Under the pieces are notes generated by a model that saw nothing but the letters and a program-made list of their open reading frames with translations, had not been told where the DNA came from and did no database searches. 64,000 nt of DNA from Bradyrhizobium cenepequi (lineage in GTDB: Bacteria; Pseudomonadota; Alphaproteobacteria; Rhizobiales; Xanthobacteraceae): contig NZ_JAGKJI010000003.1 in assembly GCF_020329485.1 (NCBI RefSeq), forward strand, positions 1 through 64,000, in the 5' to 3' direction. Position numbers and translations under genes: made by a program. This document shows, piece after piece, positions 27,151-36,300 of the stretch (position 1 is its first letter; each line of letters starts with the position of its first letter).

Positions 27151-27416
27151 GTGATCATTTCTTCCTATTTCTTGAAGCCTGATGACTGCAGTGCAAAAGG
27201 GCGCCATCGTCCTAATAAGTAGGCATCTGAGCGCCAAGTCTCGGTTGATGCATGGTTAGCGCGCTCTGCGCGCAAGCCGTCTCTTTGCTGAAAGATGCAG
27301 GGAGAGTCCTCCAATATTGCGGAGCAGCGAGGCGGGAAGAGCGGATCGTTCCGCATTTTGATCGACTCCTATCGGCAGAAGACGAAATTCGCGCTAGACA
27401 ACATCAAGAAAGCTCA

Positions 27417-27434
27417 GTTAACTAGATAGTCAAC
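27417..27434. promoter_or_regulatory. Operator copy 5, upstream of the ABC importer operon
   Basis: GTTAACTAGATAGTCAAC matches the regulon palindrome with one deviation. It lies 82 bp before the ATPase start at 27517. Operators 4 and 5 sit at the two ends of the 420-bp divergent region, one per promoter. Confidence 0.75.
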
Positions 27435-27516
27435 AAGGGAGGAACGGCGCATATGGCGCCGTGGCGCAAATCTTGCTCTCGCGGGTAAGGTTGTCAGCCA
27501 CCTGATTGAGAGAACA

Positions 27517-28368
27517 ATGGTCGCTTTGAAGGTTCAGCCAGCGGGCAGCGCCTATGGCGTTTCAATTTCCGCTTCGGACTCGACGAAATCGGCGATGATT
27601 CGCATCGCGGGCCTGGAGAAGCGGTTCAAGACCCGCTCCGGCGAGACCGTGAACGCGCTGACCAACGTAAACCTCGACATTCGGGAAAACGAGTTCATCT
27701 CGGTCGTGGGCCCCAGTGGCTGCGGCAAAACAACGCTGCTCCGGATCCTTGCAGGCCTGGAAAGCAGGTCGTCGGGGACCATCCAATGCGATGGTGCCGA
27801 GATTTCCGGTCCGCGTCCGGATGTAGGCGTCGTCTTTCAGCAGGCGACGTTGTTGCCGTGGAACACGGTGCTGACCAACGTGCTGCTGCCGGCCCATTTA
27901 AGGAACGACAAGTCCGAGGCGACGGTCAAGCGCGCTGAAGGCCTGCTCGCCTTCATGGGGCTGAAGGACTTCGCCCAGAAGTATCCGTTCGAGCTGTCCG
28001 GCGGCATGCAGCAGCGCGTGGCGATCTGCCGCGCACTGATGCGCGAGCCGCGCATTCTGTTGATGGATGAACCGTTCGGGGCGCTCGATGCGATGACGCG
28101 CGAGGCCATGAACATGGAGCTCATGCGGGTGTGGTCCGAGGAGCGGAAGACCGTCATCTTCATTACCCACAGCATTCCGGAAGCCGTTCTCTTGAGTGAT
28201 CGCGTGGTGGTCATGTCGCCGCGGCCGGGCCGCATCTCCGAAATCATCGATGTCGATGTCGGCCGTCCGCGTTCGCTGCAGACCATGGCGACGCCACGGT
28301 TCGGTGAACTCTGCGATCGCATCCGCACTATCTTCGGCGCGCAATCGGTAACGGCGACATCGCTATGA
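27517..28368 (+). CDS. ABC transporter ATP-binding protein, NitT/TauT (SsuB/TauB) type
   Basis: The 283-residue ATPase has Walker A GPSGCGKTT, Q-loop VFQQATLLPW, signature LSGGMQQR and Walker B ILLMDEPFGALDA, followed by the H-loop ITHSIPEA. This set, with MSPRPGRI after it, is typical of nitrate/sulfonate/taurine-type importers, a family that also carries thiamine precursors and aromatic acids. An N-terminal extension of about 27 residues precedes the domain; a start at the internal Met of SAMIRIAGLEK is possible. It overlaps the permease gene by 4 bp. Operator 5 lies upstream. Confidence 0.92.
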   Translation: MVALKVQPAGSAYGVSISASDSTKSAMIRIAGLEKRFKTRSGETVNALTNVNLDIRENEFISVVGPSGCGKTTLLRILAGLESRSSGTIQCDGAEISGPRPDVGVVFQQATLLPWNTVLTNVLLPAHLRNDKSEATVKRAEGLLAFMGLKDFAQKYPFELSGGMQQRVAICRALMREPRILLMDEPFGALDAMTREAMNMELMRVWSEERKTVIFITHSIPEAVLLSDRVVVMSPRPGRISEIIDVDVGRPRSLQTMATPRFGELCDRIRTIFGAQSVTATSL

Positions 28369-29156
28369 GTGATGCTTCAAAACCGGCGGGATCGCATCTG
28401 CTGCAATCGATTGCAGTCGCGGTAGTCGTGATTGCGGTATGGGAGGGCACCTGTAGAGGGTTCGACGTATCGCCGATCGTGCTGCCGACTCCGAGCTCGA
28501 TCGTGGTTCGGCTCTACGCCCTGGTCTCGAGCGGGATGATCTGGCCGCATTTGTGGGCGACGCTGGTCGAGGTGTTGAGCGGCTTCGTGCTCGGCGGGAT
28601 CGCCGGTCTGGTCATTGGCGCCACCATCTCGTTGGTGCCCGTCTTCGAACGGTTGGTGTATCCGTATCTCGTGGCGTTGCAGACCTTGCCGAAGGTTGCC
28701 ATCGCACCGCTCTTCATCATCTGGTTCGGCTATGGTCTCACCTCCAAGGTCGTGATCACGGCGCTGGTCTGCTTCTTTCCGGTACTGGTGAGCGTGATCG
28801 CCGGCTTCCACGCAACGGATAAGGATCAGCTTGACATGATGAGGGCGTTTGGCGCCACCAAGTGGCAGACCTTGATGCGGCTCCGCATCCCATCCGCGCT
28901 GGTCCTGATTTTCGCGGGGCTTGAGATTGCCGCCGTGCTCGCAGTCATCGGCGCGATTGTCGGTGAATTCGTCGGCGCGCAGGTCGGTCTCGGCTATCTC
29001 GTGGTGACCCTTAATTTCGGGATGGACGTGTCAGGCGTCTTCGCGGTCTTGATCGTGCTGTCGGCTATTGGCCTGGCGATGCACGGCCTGATGCGATATG
29101 CGGCGCGTCGCTCCATTTTCTGGATCCGGCGCAGCGATGCGCCAATGATGCATTGA
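28365..29156 (+). CDS. ABC transporter permease, NitT/TauT type
   Basis: The 263-residue membrane protein has about six helices. The EAA coupling motif is MMRAFGATKWQTLMRLRIPS, preceded by the family stretch LPKVAIAPLFIIWFGYGL. It forms the membrane channel with the ATPase upstream (ATGA overlap) and the binding protein downstream (19 bp gap). Length and motif order are normal for SsuC/TauC relatives. Confidence 0.92.
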   Translation: MSDASKPAGSHLLQSIAVAVVVIAVWEGTCRGFDVSPIVLPTPSSIVVRLYALVSSGMIWPHLWATLVEVLSGFVLGGIAGLVIGATISLVPVFERLVYPYLVALQTLPKVAIAPLFIIWFGYGLTSKVVITALVCFFPVLVSVIAGFHATDKDQLDMMRAFGATKWQTLMRLRIPSALVLIFAGLEIAAVLAVIGAIVGEFVGAQVGLGYLVVTLNFGMDVSGVFAVLIVLSAIGLAMHGLMRYAARRSIFWIRRSDAPMMH

Positions 29157-29175
29157 GAGCCTGTTGGAGATGAGA

Positions 29176-30270
29176 ATGTCTAGCGTAGCTTGGGGACGCC
29201 GGCTGTTGTTGGCTGCCGCGGTAGTGATAGCGGCCGTCGGCTGTACGGAAAGCGCGAATGCGCTTGAGAAGGTGAGGCTGCTGATTCCCGTTCGCAACAT
29301 CGACGAAGCGTTCTCCCCATTCGTCGTCGCCAGGGATAAGGGGTATTTCGCCGCGGAGGGCTACGATGTCACATTGATCGCCGTCGGCGGCTCGAACGAG
29401 TCGGCGATCCAGGTCTCGGCCGGCAACGCCGAAGTCGGCGCGGCCTCGCCGGGCGAAGCACTGGTCGGCATTCAGTCCGGAAAGCTCGATATCCGCTATT
29501 TCTACGGTCTCTATTACTCCAACATCTGGTCGGTTGCGGTGCTGCCCGACAGCCCGATCAAGACGCTTGCCGAGCTGAAGGGCAAGAAGCTCGGTATCCA
29601 GTCGATGGGGAGCGCCGGCACGACGTTTGGACGTGCGTTCGCGCAAGCCGCGGGCCTGGATCCCCAGAAGGATATCTCTTTCCTGCCCATCGGCGTCGGC
29701 GCGCAGGCGGTGACTTCGGTTCGCCAAAAGCTCGTGGACGGCGTGGTTTACTGGGATGCGGCGCTGGCGAAATTCAAGTTTTCCGGGCTCGATCTTCGCC
29801 CGATCCCGGTGCCTGAGAATCTGCGTACGCTGCCGGATGTCGCGTTGCTGGCTCGCAATGATACGATCGGCAAGAATCCCAAAATGCTGACCGGTATCGC
29901 GCGGGCAATCGCGAAGGGATATGACTATTCGATGGCCAATCCCGAAGCCGCGGTGCTGATCACCTGGAAAGCATATCCTGAGGCCAGATCGAAGAATCCT
30001 GACACCGCGGCTGCGCTCAAGGAAGGCGTGGCTGTCAATCAGGCCCGGCTCGGCATCTGGAACACGGCGAAGATCGGCGACAAGCATGGACTGCTGGTCG
30101 ATGCCGATTGGAATCGCCTCATTCAATTTTTCGTCGATCAGAAGGTGCTGCCTGCCGCCGTTCCCGTCGATCGGGTCATCACCGGCAAGTTTATCGACGA
30201 CATCAACGCCTATGACCGCGCCAGCATCGTCTCCGATGCCAGAAAGGAAAATATCTCGAAGCTGGAATGA
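29176..30270 (+). CDS. ABC transporter substrate-binding protein, NitT/TauT type (probable lipoprotein)
   Basis: The protein of about 364 residues starts with a signal peptide (RRLLLAAAVVIAAVGC), where AAVGC could be a lipobox. The mature part has the NMT1/SsuA fold signature: SPFVVARDKGYFAAEGYDV, then GNAEVGAASPGEALVGIQSG and LAELKGKKLGIQ. The ATG at 29176 has a GGAG site 6 bases upstream; ATG at 29170 is an alternative. The ligand is unknown. As part of the palindrome regulon it probably binds the heteroaromatic or aromatic acid degraded by the nearby enzymes. Confidence 0.88.
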   Translation: MSSVAWGRRLLLAAAVVIAAVGCTESANALEKVRLLIPVRNIDEAFSPFVVARDKGYFAAEGYDVTLIAVGGSNESAIQVSAGNAEVGAASPGEALVGIQSGKLDIRYFYGLYYSNIWSVAVLPDSPIKTLAELKGKKLGIQSMGSAGTTFGRAFAQAAGLDPQKDISFLPIGVGAQAVTSVRQKLVDGVVYWDAALAKFKFSGLDLRPIPVPENLRTLPDVALLARNDTIGKNPKMLTGIARAIAKGYDYSMANPEAAVLITWKAYPEARSKNPDTAAALKEGVAVNQARLGIWNTAKIGDKHGLLVDADWNRLIQFFVDQKVLPAAVPVDRVITGKFIDDINAYDRASIVSDARKENISKLE

Positions 30271-30480
30271 GGCTGGTGTGATCCTTGCGCCAGCTTCGAA
30301 ACTCCTGGGATCGCAGGTGACACAAACCAAGCCGGAGACCGACAGAGCGATTTCTGTACCACGTCGGATGCCGTACAAGGTCGCCAATCGCAAGCTGTCC
30401 GGCGAACGAAAGGCGCACCTATTTGGTGTGGTGATCCCGTTGCCGCGAAACAGCTCTCGGCAAATTGCTGAGATCACCGG

Positions 30481-30527
30481 TGGCCCGGCAGGACTCGAAC
30501 CTGCGATCAGACCGTTATGAGCGGCGG
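30481..30527 (-). tRNA. Truncated tRNA 3' half with CAT anticodon (Ile2/Met type), non-functional remnant
   Basis: On the minus strand the sequence has an anticodon loop CTCATAA (30515-30521) with a CCG/CGG stem end. It continues with a T-arm GCAGG-TTCGAGT-CCTGC and an acceptor strand CGGGCCA ending ACCGG rather than ACCA. The D arm and 5' acceptor strand are not found upstream. It is therefore a piece of a CAT tRNA gene, of the kind left at integration junctions. It lies between the ABC importer and the STN/ECF/FecR module. Confidence 0.6.
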
Positions 30528-30644
30528 ATCAAAGCTCCTGTTTTTCGGCGAGAACAAACCGGGCACGGCACTTCAATTTGAAGCAGGATTGCTCTAGATC
30601 GGCATCTCAGCCGTGCATTCGCCGCTTTAGCTCACAGTCGACCG

Positions 30645-31301
30645 ATGATCTGGAAACGACCAATCAGGCCGATCGCCAATGTCTTCGCCCTATGGGCGCT
30701 TTGCGCGCTGGTGTTTTCTCCGGTCATGGCGGCAGCGGAGAATCCAGCGACGGCAGCTGCTGGCGAAATCGTGGTGCATTTTGATATTCCGGCCCAGCCG
30801 TTGGAAGATGCTCTTTATGCATTTGGGAATGTTACCGGGATATCGATTTTTGTAGACGGTAGCGCGGTGGCGGGCCGTCGATCGACCGCAGTCGAAGGAG
30901 CCTTCACGGTCACGCGAGCGCTGCGCATCCTGTTGGCGGGCACAGGTCTCGATGTCCGCCCAATGGGCGCCGGCGCCATCACGCTCTCGCAGCCGCATTC
31001 CGACGCGCTGGCCTCTCGGCGCTATTCGGCCGCTCTGCAGAACGCCGCCCTTCGTCGATTGTGCAGCGACACGGAAACGCGTCCCGGTTCATATCGGCTT
31101 GCGATGGAGTTATGGCTCGACGATATCGGCCGCGTGCGGCGGATCGAGCTATTGAGCTCGACCAGCGATTTGGCACGCGACCGTCGGCTCCGCGAGCTCA
31201 TGGAAGGCGTTTCAGCAGGCAAGCCGCCGCCTATGCTGCCGCAGCCGGTCATCATGGTGATCTTGCCCCGGTCACCCCGGGACAGTGGCGATTGTGGCTA
31301 G
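30645..31301 (+). CDS. Periplasmic STN-domain protein with TonB C-terminal-like region
   Basis: The 218-residue protein has a signal peptide (VFALWALCALVFSPVMAAA). An STN (secretin/TonB short N-terminal) domain follows: VVHFDIPAQPLEDALYAFGN, GISIFVDGSAVAGRRSTAVE, ALRILLAGTGLDV. After a short linker comes a region resembling the TonB C-terminal domain (LDDIGRVRRIELLSSTSD and a PPPMLPQPVIMVILPR end). In TonB receptors the STN domain signals to a FecR anti-sigma factor. Here it is a separate soluble protein with no beta-barrel, next to ECF sigma and FecR genes. It probably acts as the input to that pair. Start codon chosen at ATG 30645, with a weak ribosome site. Confidence 0.8.
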   Translation: MIWKRPIRPIANVFALWALCALVFSPVMAAAENPATAAAGEIVVHFDIPAQPLEDALYAFGNVTGISIFVDGSAVAGRRSTAVEGAFTVTRALRILLAGTGLDVRPMGAGAITLSQPHSDALASRRYSAALQNAALRRLCSDTETRPGSYRLAMELWLDDIGRVRRIELLSSTSDLARDRRLRELMEGVSAGKPPPMLPQPVIMVILPRSPRDSGDCG

Positions 31302-31525
31302 CCCTCTTCCAAGTGGGGAAGGGGAACGGCTTGCGCGACGCCCGGCGTCTCGCGGCAAGCATGAAACAAAACCGTCACACTCCATGGGTATCCCAATTCC
31401 TTGGGGGCTCTGAAACACGACACGAGAGCCGAGTTTGGGCTTTGGGGCGCGGCACCCCCAAAGGTGAGCACCGCTGCTCGCAGCAGTTTAGACCGCCGAG
31501 CCGGATGTCCGTCTGTTAAGTCGTC
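31302..31525. promoter_or_regulatory. Region between the STN gene and the ECF sigma gene, likely promoter
   Basis: The 224 bases hold no gene. A small hairpin CCCAA-TTCC-TTGGG lies at 31392-31405 within a stretch running from CCGTCACACT to TTGGGGG. It may belong to the sigma-gene promoter or its operator. No recognised consensus was found. Confidence 0.35.
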
Positions 31526-32080
31526 ATGACCCATACGAGTCACGCTCTCTTGCTTCAGGTGCTGACGGACGACTACGGCCTCTTGAAGGGACGGCTGGCG
31601 CGCCGGCTTGGTTCTCCTGACATTGCGGACGAGGTGCTGCAGGAAGCCTACCTCCGTGTCGAGCGTATGCCGCCGACGATCGGAGCGGTCCTGCATCCGC
31701 GAACCTATCTTTTCCGCATTGCGCTCAACATTGCTGCTGACCGGCGACGTTCGGAGCAACGGCGCCTGGCGCGGTCAGAGATCGAGCTGCTGCTACGGCT
31801 CGAACACGACGAACTTGATCCCGAGCGTGTCGTGGAGGCACGTTCGTCAGTCCGCACGTTGGTCGAGGCGTTGGAGGATCTGCCGCCGCGGCGTCGCGCC
31901 ATTTTTGTCGCGGCACGGGTCAATGGCCTGTCGATCCCGCAGATTGCAGCCCAATTCAGTGTTTCAACGCGCTTTATCGAGCGCGAGCTCAAGCAGGCGC
32001 TTGACCATTGCCGCGATCGCCTTGAAATAAAGTTGTCACGGAAGTTCGGACCCGGCCGCTCTGAGACGTCTAGTGAGTGA
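31526..32080 (+). CDS. ECF RNA polymerase sigma factor, FecI-like
   Basis: The 184-residue sigma factor has region 2 (IADEVLQEAYLRVERMP, then HPRTYLFRIALNIAADRRR) and region 4 (VEALEDLPPRRRAIFVAARVNG, then IPQIAAQFSVSTRFIEREL, the helix-turn-helix for the -35 element). The RTYLFRIALNIAADRRR stretch is typical of the iron-transport-associated FecI group. It lies 9 bp before the fecR-type gene. The usual outer-membrane receptor partner is missing; the nearest downstream target is the giant exoprotein gene. Confidence 0.92.
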   Translation: MTHTSHALLLQVLTDDYGLLKGRLARRLGSPDIADEVLQEAYLRVERMPPTIGAVLHPRTYLFRIALNIAADRRRSEQRRLARSEIELLLRLEHDELDPERVVEARSSVRTLVEALEDLPPRRRAIFVAARVNGLSIPQIAAQFSVSTRFIERELKQALDHCRDRLEIKLSRKFGPGRSETSSE

Positions 32081-32089
32081 GGAGCGACC

Positions 32090-33160
32090 GTGAAAGAACC
32101 GTCTCACAGGATTTTGCCCGGCCTGTCCGCCGTGCCTGATCCTCCCCTGCATGCGGCGGAGGAAAGGGAGGGAGCGCCTTCGGACGGAGGGCAGGCGCTG
32201 ACGGACCAGGCGACGGCGTGGGTCATGCTCCTCTTGTCGGGCAATGCCACCACCGATGATGTCGAGGCACTACAGCGCTGGCGCCAGCAGAGCCCCGCGC
32301 ACGCCCGGGCCTTTGCCGAGGCCAAATTGCTGTGGGAAGCGCTTGGCCCTGCAGCCGGCGATGTTGCACGGCGGATGGACCATTCGGGCAACTTGTCCGC
32401 TGCTCGAGGCGCGACGCGCACAGTCGCCGGGCATATCGGGCGCCGGGCCTTGATAGGCGGAGCGCTTGCCGCGTCGGTCGCAGCGGTGGGCTATTTGGGA
32501 TCGAGGCCGCCGTTCCGATTGTGGCCGTCGATCGAGGAGATGCGGGCGAGCTACCGGACCGGCACCGGTGAGCAACGGCAGCTTGCGCTGTCGGATGATG
32601 TGTCGCTGATCCTGAATACGCAAACGAGTGTCGGCGTCCGTGCTGCCTCGGAGGGCTCCCGAGAGATGGAGTTGATAGCCGGGGAGGCGGTGATCACCAC
32701 CAAGAGCGCAGGGCCGTTCGTGGTTTACGCTGCGGATGGGCTTGCAACATCCACCGTCGCCCGCTTTGTTATACGCCGGGATGGAACAACTGTCCGCGTC
32801 ACTTGCCTCGACGGCACGGTTGACGTTGGCCGCGACGGCCGGTTCGCGACGGTTCCCGCCGGCCATTGCGTATTCTATGGTGCACATGGGCTGCAGCAAG
32901 TTGCGCCCGTCGACCTCTCGGTCGCAACTGCATGGCAACACGGCCAATTGGTCTTTCGCCACGAATCTTTGGCCCGCGTCATCGAAGAGGTGAATCGATA
33001 CCGGCCTGGAAGGATCGTTCTGCTCAACGAAAAGCTCGCAGAAAGGGACGTCGTCGCCACGTTCCATCTCAGTAGGATCGACGATGCGGTGGAACATCTG
33101 GCACGCGCATTTGGTGCAAGGGTGCGCTCGCTGCCGGCAGGAATTGTGCTGCTGAGCTGA
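32090..33160 (+). CDS. FecR-family anti-sigma factor / signal transducer
   Basis: The 356-residue protein starts at GTG with a GAGGAG ribosome site. Its cytoplasmic N-terminal part has the FecR/PupR sequence AWVMLLLSGNATTDDVEALQ then RWRQQSPAHARAFAEAKLLW. One TM helix lies near residues 117-135 (RRALIGGALAASVAAVGYLG). The periplasmic FecR domain follows (YRTGTGEQRQLALSDDVSLI and on). The C-terminal 70 residues are STN-like and would contact the STN protein. It presumably holds or activates the ECF sigma factor until a signal arrives, as in Fec/Pup systems. The giant exoprotein gene follows after 169 bp. Confidence 0.9.
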   Translation: MKEPSHRILPGLSAVPDPPLHAAEEREGAPSDGGQALTDQATAWVMLLLSGNATTDDVEALQRWRQQSPAHARAFAEAKLLWEALGPAAGDVARRMDHSGNLSAARGATRTVAGHIGRRALIGGALAASVAAVGYLGSRPPFRLWPSIEEMRASYRTGTGEQRQLALSDDVSLILNTQTSVGVRAASEGSREMELIAGEAVITTKSAGPFVVYAADGLATSTVARFVIRRDGTTVRVTCLDGTVDVGRDGRFATVPAGHCVFYGAHGLQQVAPVDLSVATAWQHGQLVFRHESLARVIEEVNRYRPGRIVLLNEKLAERDVVATFHLSRIDDAVEHLARAFGARVRSLPAGIVLLS

Positions 33161-33195
33161 TTCCTTCTTGCGCTGAGGTGATAATCGGCGGTCTC

Positions 33196-33219
33196 AAAAA
33201 ATCGGCCAAAAAATCGGCC
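33196..33219 (+). repeat. Tandem 12-bp direct repeat before the giant exoprotein gene
   Basis: AAAAAATCGGCC occurs twice back to back (33196-33207 and 33208-33219), 111 bp upstream of the proposed start. The only long AT runs in this interval are in the repeat, and it may mark a promoter or a phase-variable spacer. Confidence 0.7.
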
Positions 33220-33329
33220 AAGGCTTGTTCGGGGTTGGCTCGAGGGTGGCGGTCTAATGGATGAGGGGGAGCGCGGTTCACGCCGCGGATCCTGCCGCAG
33301 CCAAATCCATTCGCCCAGAAAGCGCATTC

Positions 33330-36300
33330 ATGCCCGACCAGATCGCAGCCCTTCGTCTTCGCCGCCGGCAAGCCTTGGTCCGTTCGGCACTTCTTACGGG
33401 CGCCAGCATGATCGTCCTTGTGGCGGCGAGTGCAGACGGCGTGGCGAGGCCGCTTGGGAGCACCACAACGACCTCGCCAGTCGCGACCCAGCAGGCCGCG
33501 GCCGCGCAGGCGGCCATGCAAGCTGCGACACAGGTGAAAAATTCGCTGAAGCAGGTCACACAGGCGCTGGAGGCGATGAAGGCAGCCCAGGCTGCGGCTG
33601 CCAGCGCTGCGTCTGCATCGGGAGCTGTATCTGCCGGTAACGTGCTGACCGGGCTGCGGCCCGCCAATATGGATGCGGCAGCCGCGGCGGCAGCACAACT
33701 CCAAGGGAAAGATGCCGCGTCTCTCACCGCCACGTCGGACTGGCAGAATGCGCGTCTATTGCCGAATTCCACCAACGAGAAAGGCGGCGCGCAGGCCAAC
33801 ATCGAACAGACGGCGCCGAAAGCCATCCTCAACTGGGGCAGCTTTTCGATCGGAAAGAGTGAAAGCGTTCAGTTCCAGCAGTTGAGCTCGGAGTCGATCG
33901 CGCTCAATCGCGTCATCGGTGATGCTTATAACGGCAATCAACCAGTTCCGAGCCAGATCATGGGGGCGATCAAGGCGAACGGACAAGTTTGGATTATCAA
34001 TCAGAATGGCATCATCTTCACCGGCGCAAGCCAGATCAATGTTGCCGGCCTCACCGCGTCCTCGCTCAACATCACCAACGACAGGTTCCTCAAGCAGCTC
34101 GCGACCACGAATTGGAGCCAAGCCAACGTCGAACCGCCCTTTCTCGTCGCGCCGAACGAAGTTGCAGCCGACGTCAAGGTGGAAAAGGGCGCGAGCATCA
34201 CAGCCGACGGCGGCAGCATCATGATGTTCGCGCCGAACGTGACCAATAGCGGCTACCTGAACGCGCCGAACGGCCAGGTGGCGCTGGTCGCCGGCCATGC
34301 CGTGGACCTGAAGGCCAGCGACAACAGCGGCCTGCGCGGCTTCGAATTCGAGATCAGGGGCAATACTGCGGCGGTCACATACCAAGGCGGCGGCACCGCG
34401 CTCAACGACGGCTTGATCACGGCGGACCACGGCAACATCACCATGGCCGGCCTCAACGTCACACAGAACGGCATCCTGCTGACTAGCACGACCGTGACCG
34501 CGAATGGCTCGATCACGCTGAAGGCGCACGATCAATTCACCTATGACACCCAGAACGGTGCCATCTACACCCGCAGTGGCGCGGTTACCTTCGGCGAAGG
34601 AAGCGTCACCGCCGTTCTGCCCGATCTTGCGGATACCGGCACCATCACCGCCAAGGAACTGACCGACAAGTCGACGATCGACGTCCAGGGTTGGAAAATC
34701 TACCTGAAGGGCGGCTCGCTGGTCCTCGCGCCGGCAGGCGATGTTGCGCTGACGGCCAACTACACGATCGAGGGCGGCACAATCAGCGTGGAAAACCCCC
34801 AAGCCCGAATCTTCATGGACGCGGGCAGTGTGGTCGATGTATCGGGCCTCACCGGTGTCGAGATCCCGATCTCGCAGAACATCATCGAAGTGGAGTTGCG
34901 CGGCGACGAGTTGAAAGATTCGCCGGTGCAGAAGAACTCTTTCCTCTACGGCAAGAAGATCGTCATCGACGCGACCAAGAGCGGCTATTTCACCGACCCG
35001 ATGATGAAGGACGTGGAGTGGTTCGAGGGCGAGCCGGGCAAATGGTACGGGACGCCGCTCGCCGACATGTCCGGCTATATCGGCTTGATCAAGCACGGCA
35101 TCGGTGAGCTGTCGACGACTGCCGGCAAGATCGCGCTCAAATCGACCGGCGATCTCGTTCTCAATGACGGCTCGTCGCTTGCAGCCAATGGCGGCTCGAT
35201 CAAGTATTTGCCGGGCTATGTCAGCACGACGAGACTGATCAGCGCGACGGGCCGGATTGTGAGCATCGACGATGCCGATCCGTCGCAGGTCTATGTCGAC
35301 TTTGCCGGCCAGTTCACGCACGACCACGCGCATTGGGGCGTGAGCGAGACCTGGGTGTCGCCGCTGGTGAAGGGCGGATACTACGATCCCGGTCATACCG
35401 AAGGGAAGGCAGGCGGCACGATTCAACTCGCCGCCCAGCAGGGGATGGTGCTTGGCGGGAAGATCTCGGCCATAGCGACGCCCGGCGAAAACCAGAAAGA
35501 CATCGGGCTGGATGGCACGCTGGTGCTCGGCTATGTTTCAAACAACGACCACGAACTCCAATACGCGCTCCCGGACGTGCTGGTTACGTCCAATCCGGCC
35601 GTGACAGGCGCGCAATTCGCGTTCGAGGCTCCTCCGCTTGCTGCCGCGTCAGTGACGTTGTCGGCTGATCTCCTGTCGGAAGGCGGGTTTGGCAAGCTCG
35701 AGGTCTATAGCAATGGCGACATAGAAGTCACCAAAGACGCCAGCCTCGTCATGCCCGATGGCGGTGGCGTCAAGCTCTACGGCAAGTCGGTGACGGTGAA
35801 TGGAAATATTGTCGCTCACGGCGGCACGATCGAAATGACGACCGTGCCGGTCAGCACCGCGCTCTCGGATCCGGCGCGGAGCATCACGATCGGCACCGGC
35901 GTCGTTCTCGATGTCAGCGGCAAATGGATCAACGATCTCCTTGACCGCCAGACAACGTCGGCGCTTCCGATCCACGGCGGTTCGATTTCGCTGCAGACAC
36001 CGGGTCCGGGGGCGGTGGCGGTGAAGGATGCGAACGGCGAGACCATCGATCACGTAGCAGCCGATATTGGCGCCGTGACGCTGGCTGAAGGCAGTTTGCT
36101 GAACGCCTCGGGCGGCGGTCATGTCGCCACGACCGGCAAGTTGACCGCCGGAAATGGCGGTTCGATTACGCTGGATGGCGGTGCGCTCAATCTCGGCGGG
36201 ACGTTCACTGGCGATGCCCTGGGCAGCGGCGGGACCCTGTCGTTGACGGCGCCCTATATTCAGATCGGCGGCGCCGCGACCACGGGAACGCTGCTCATCG

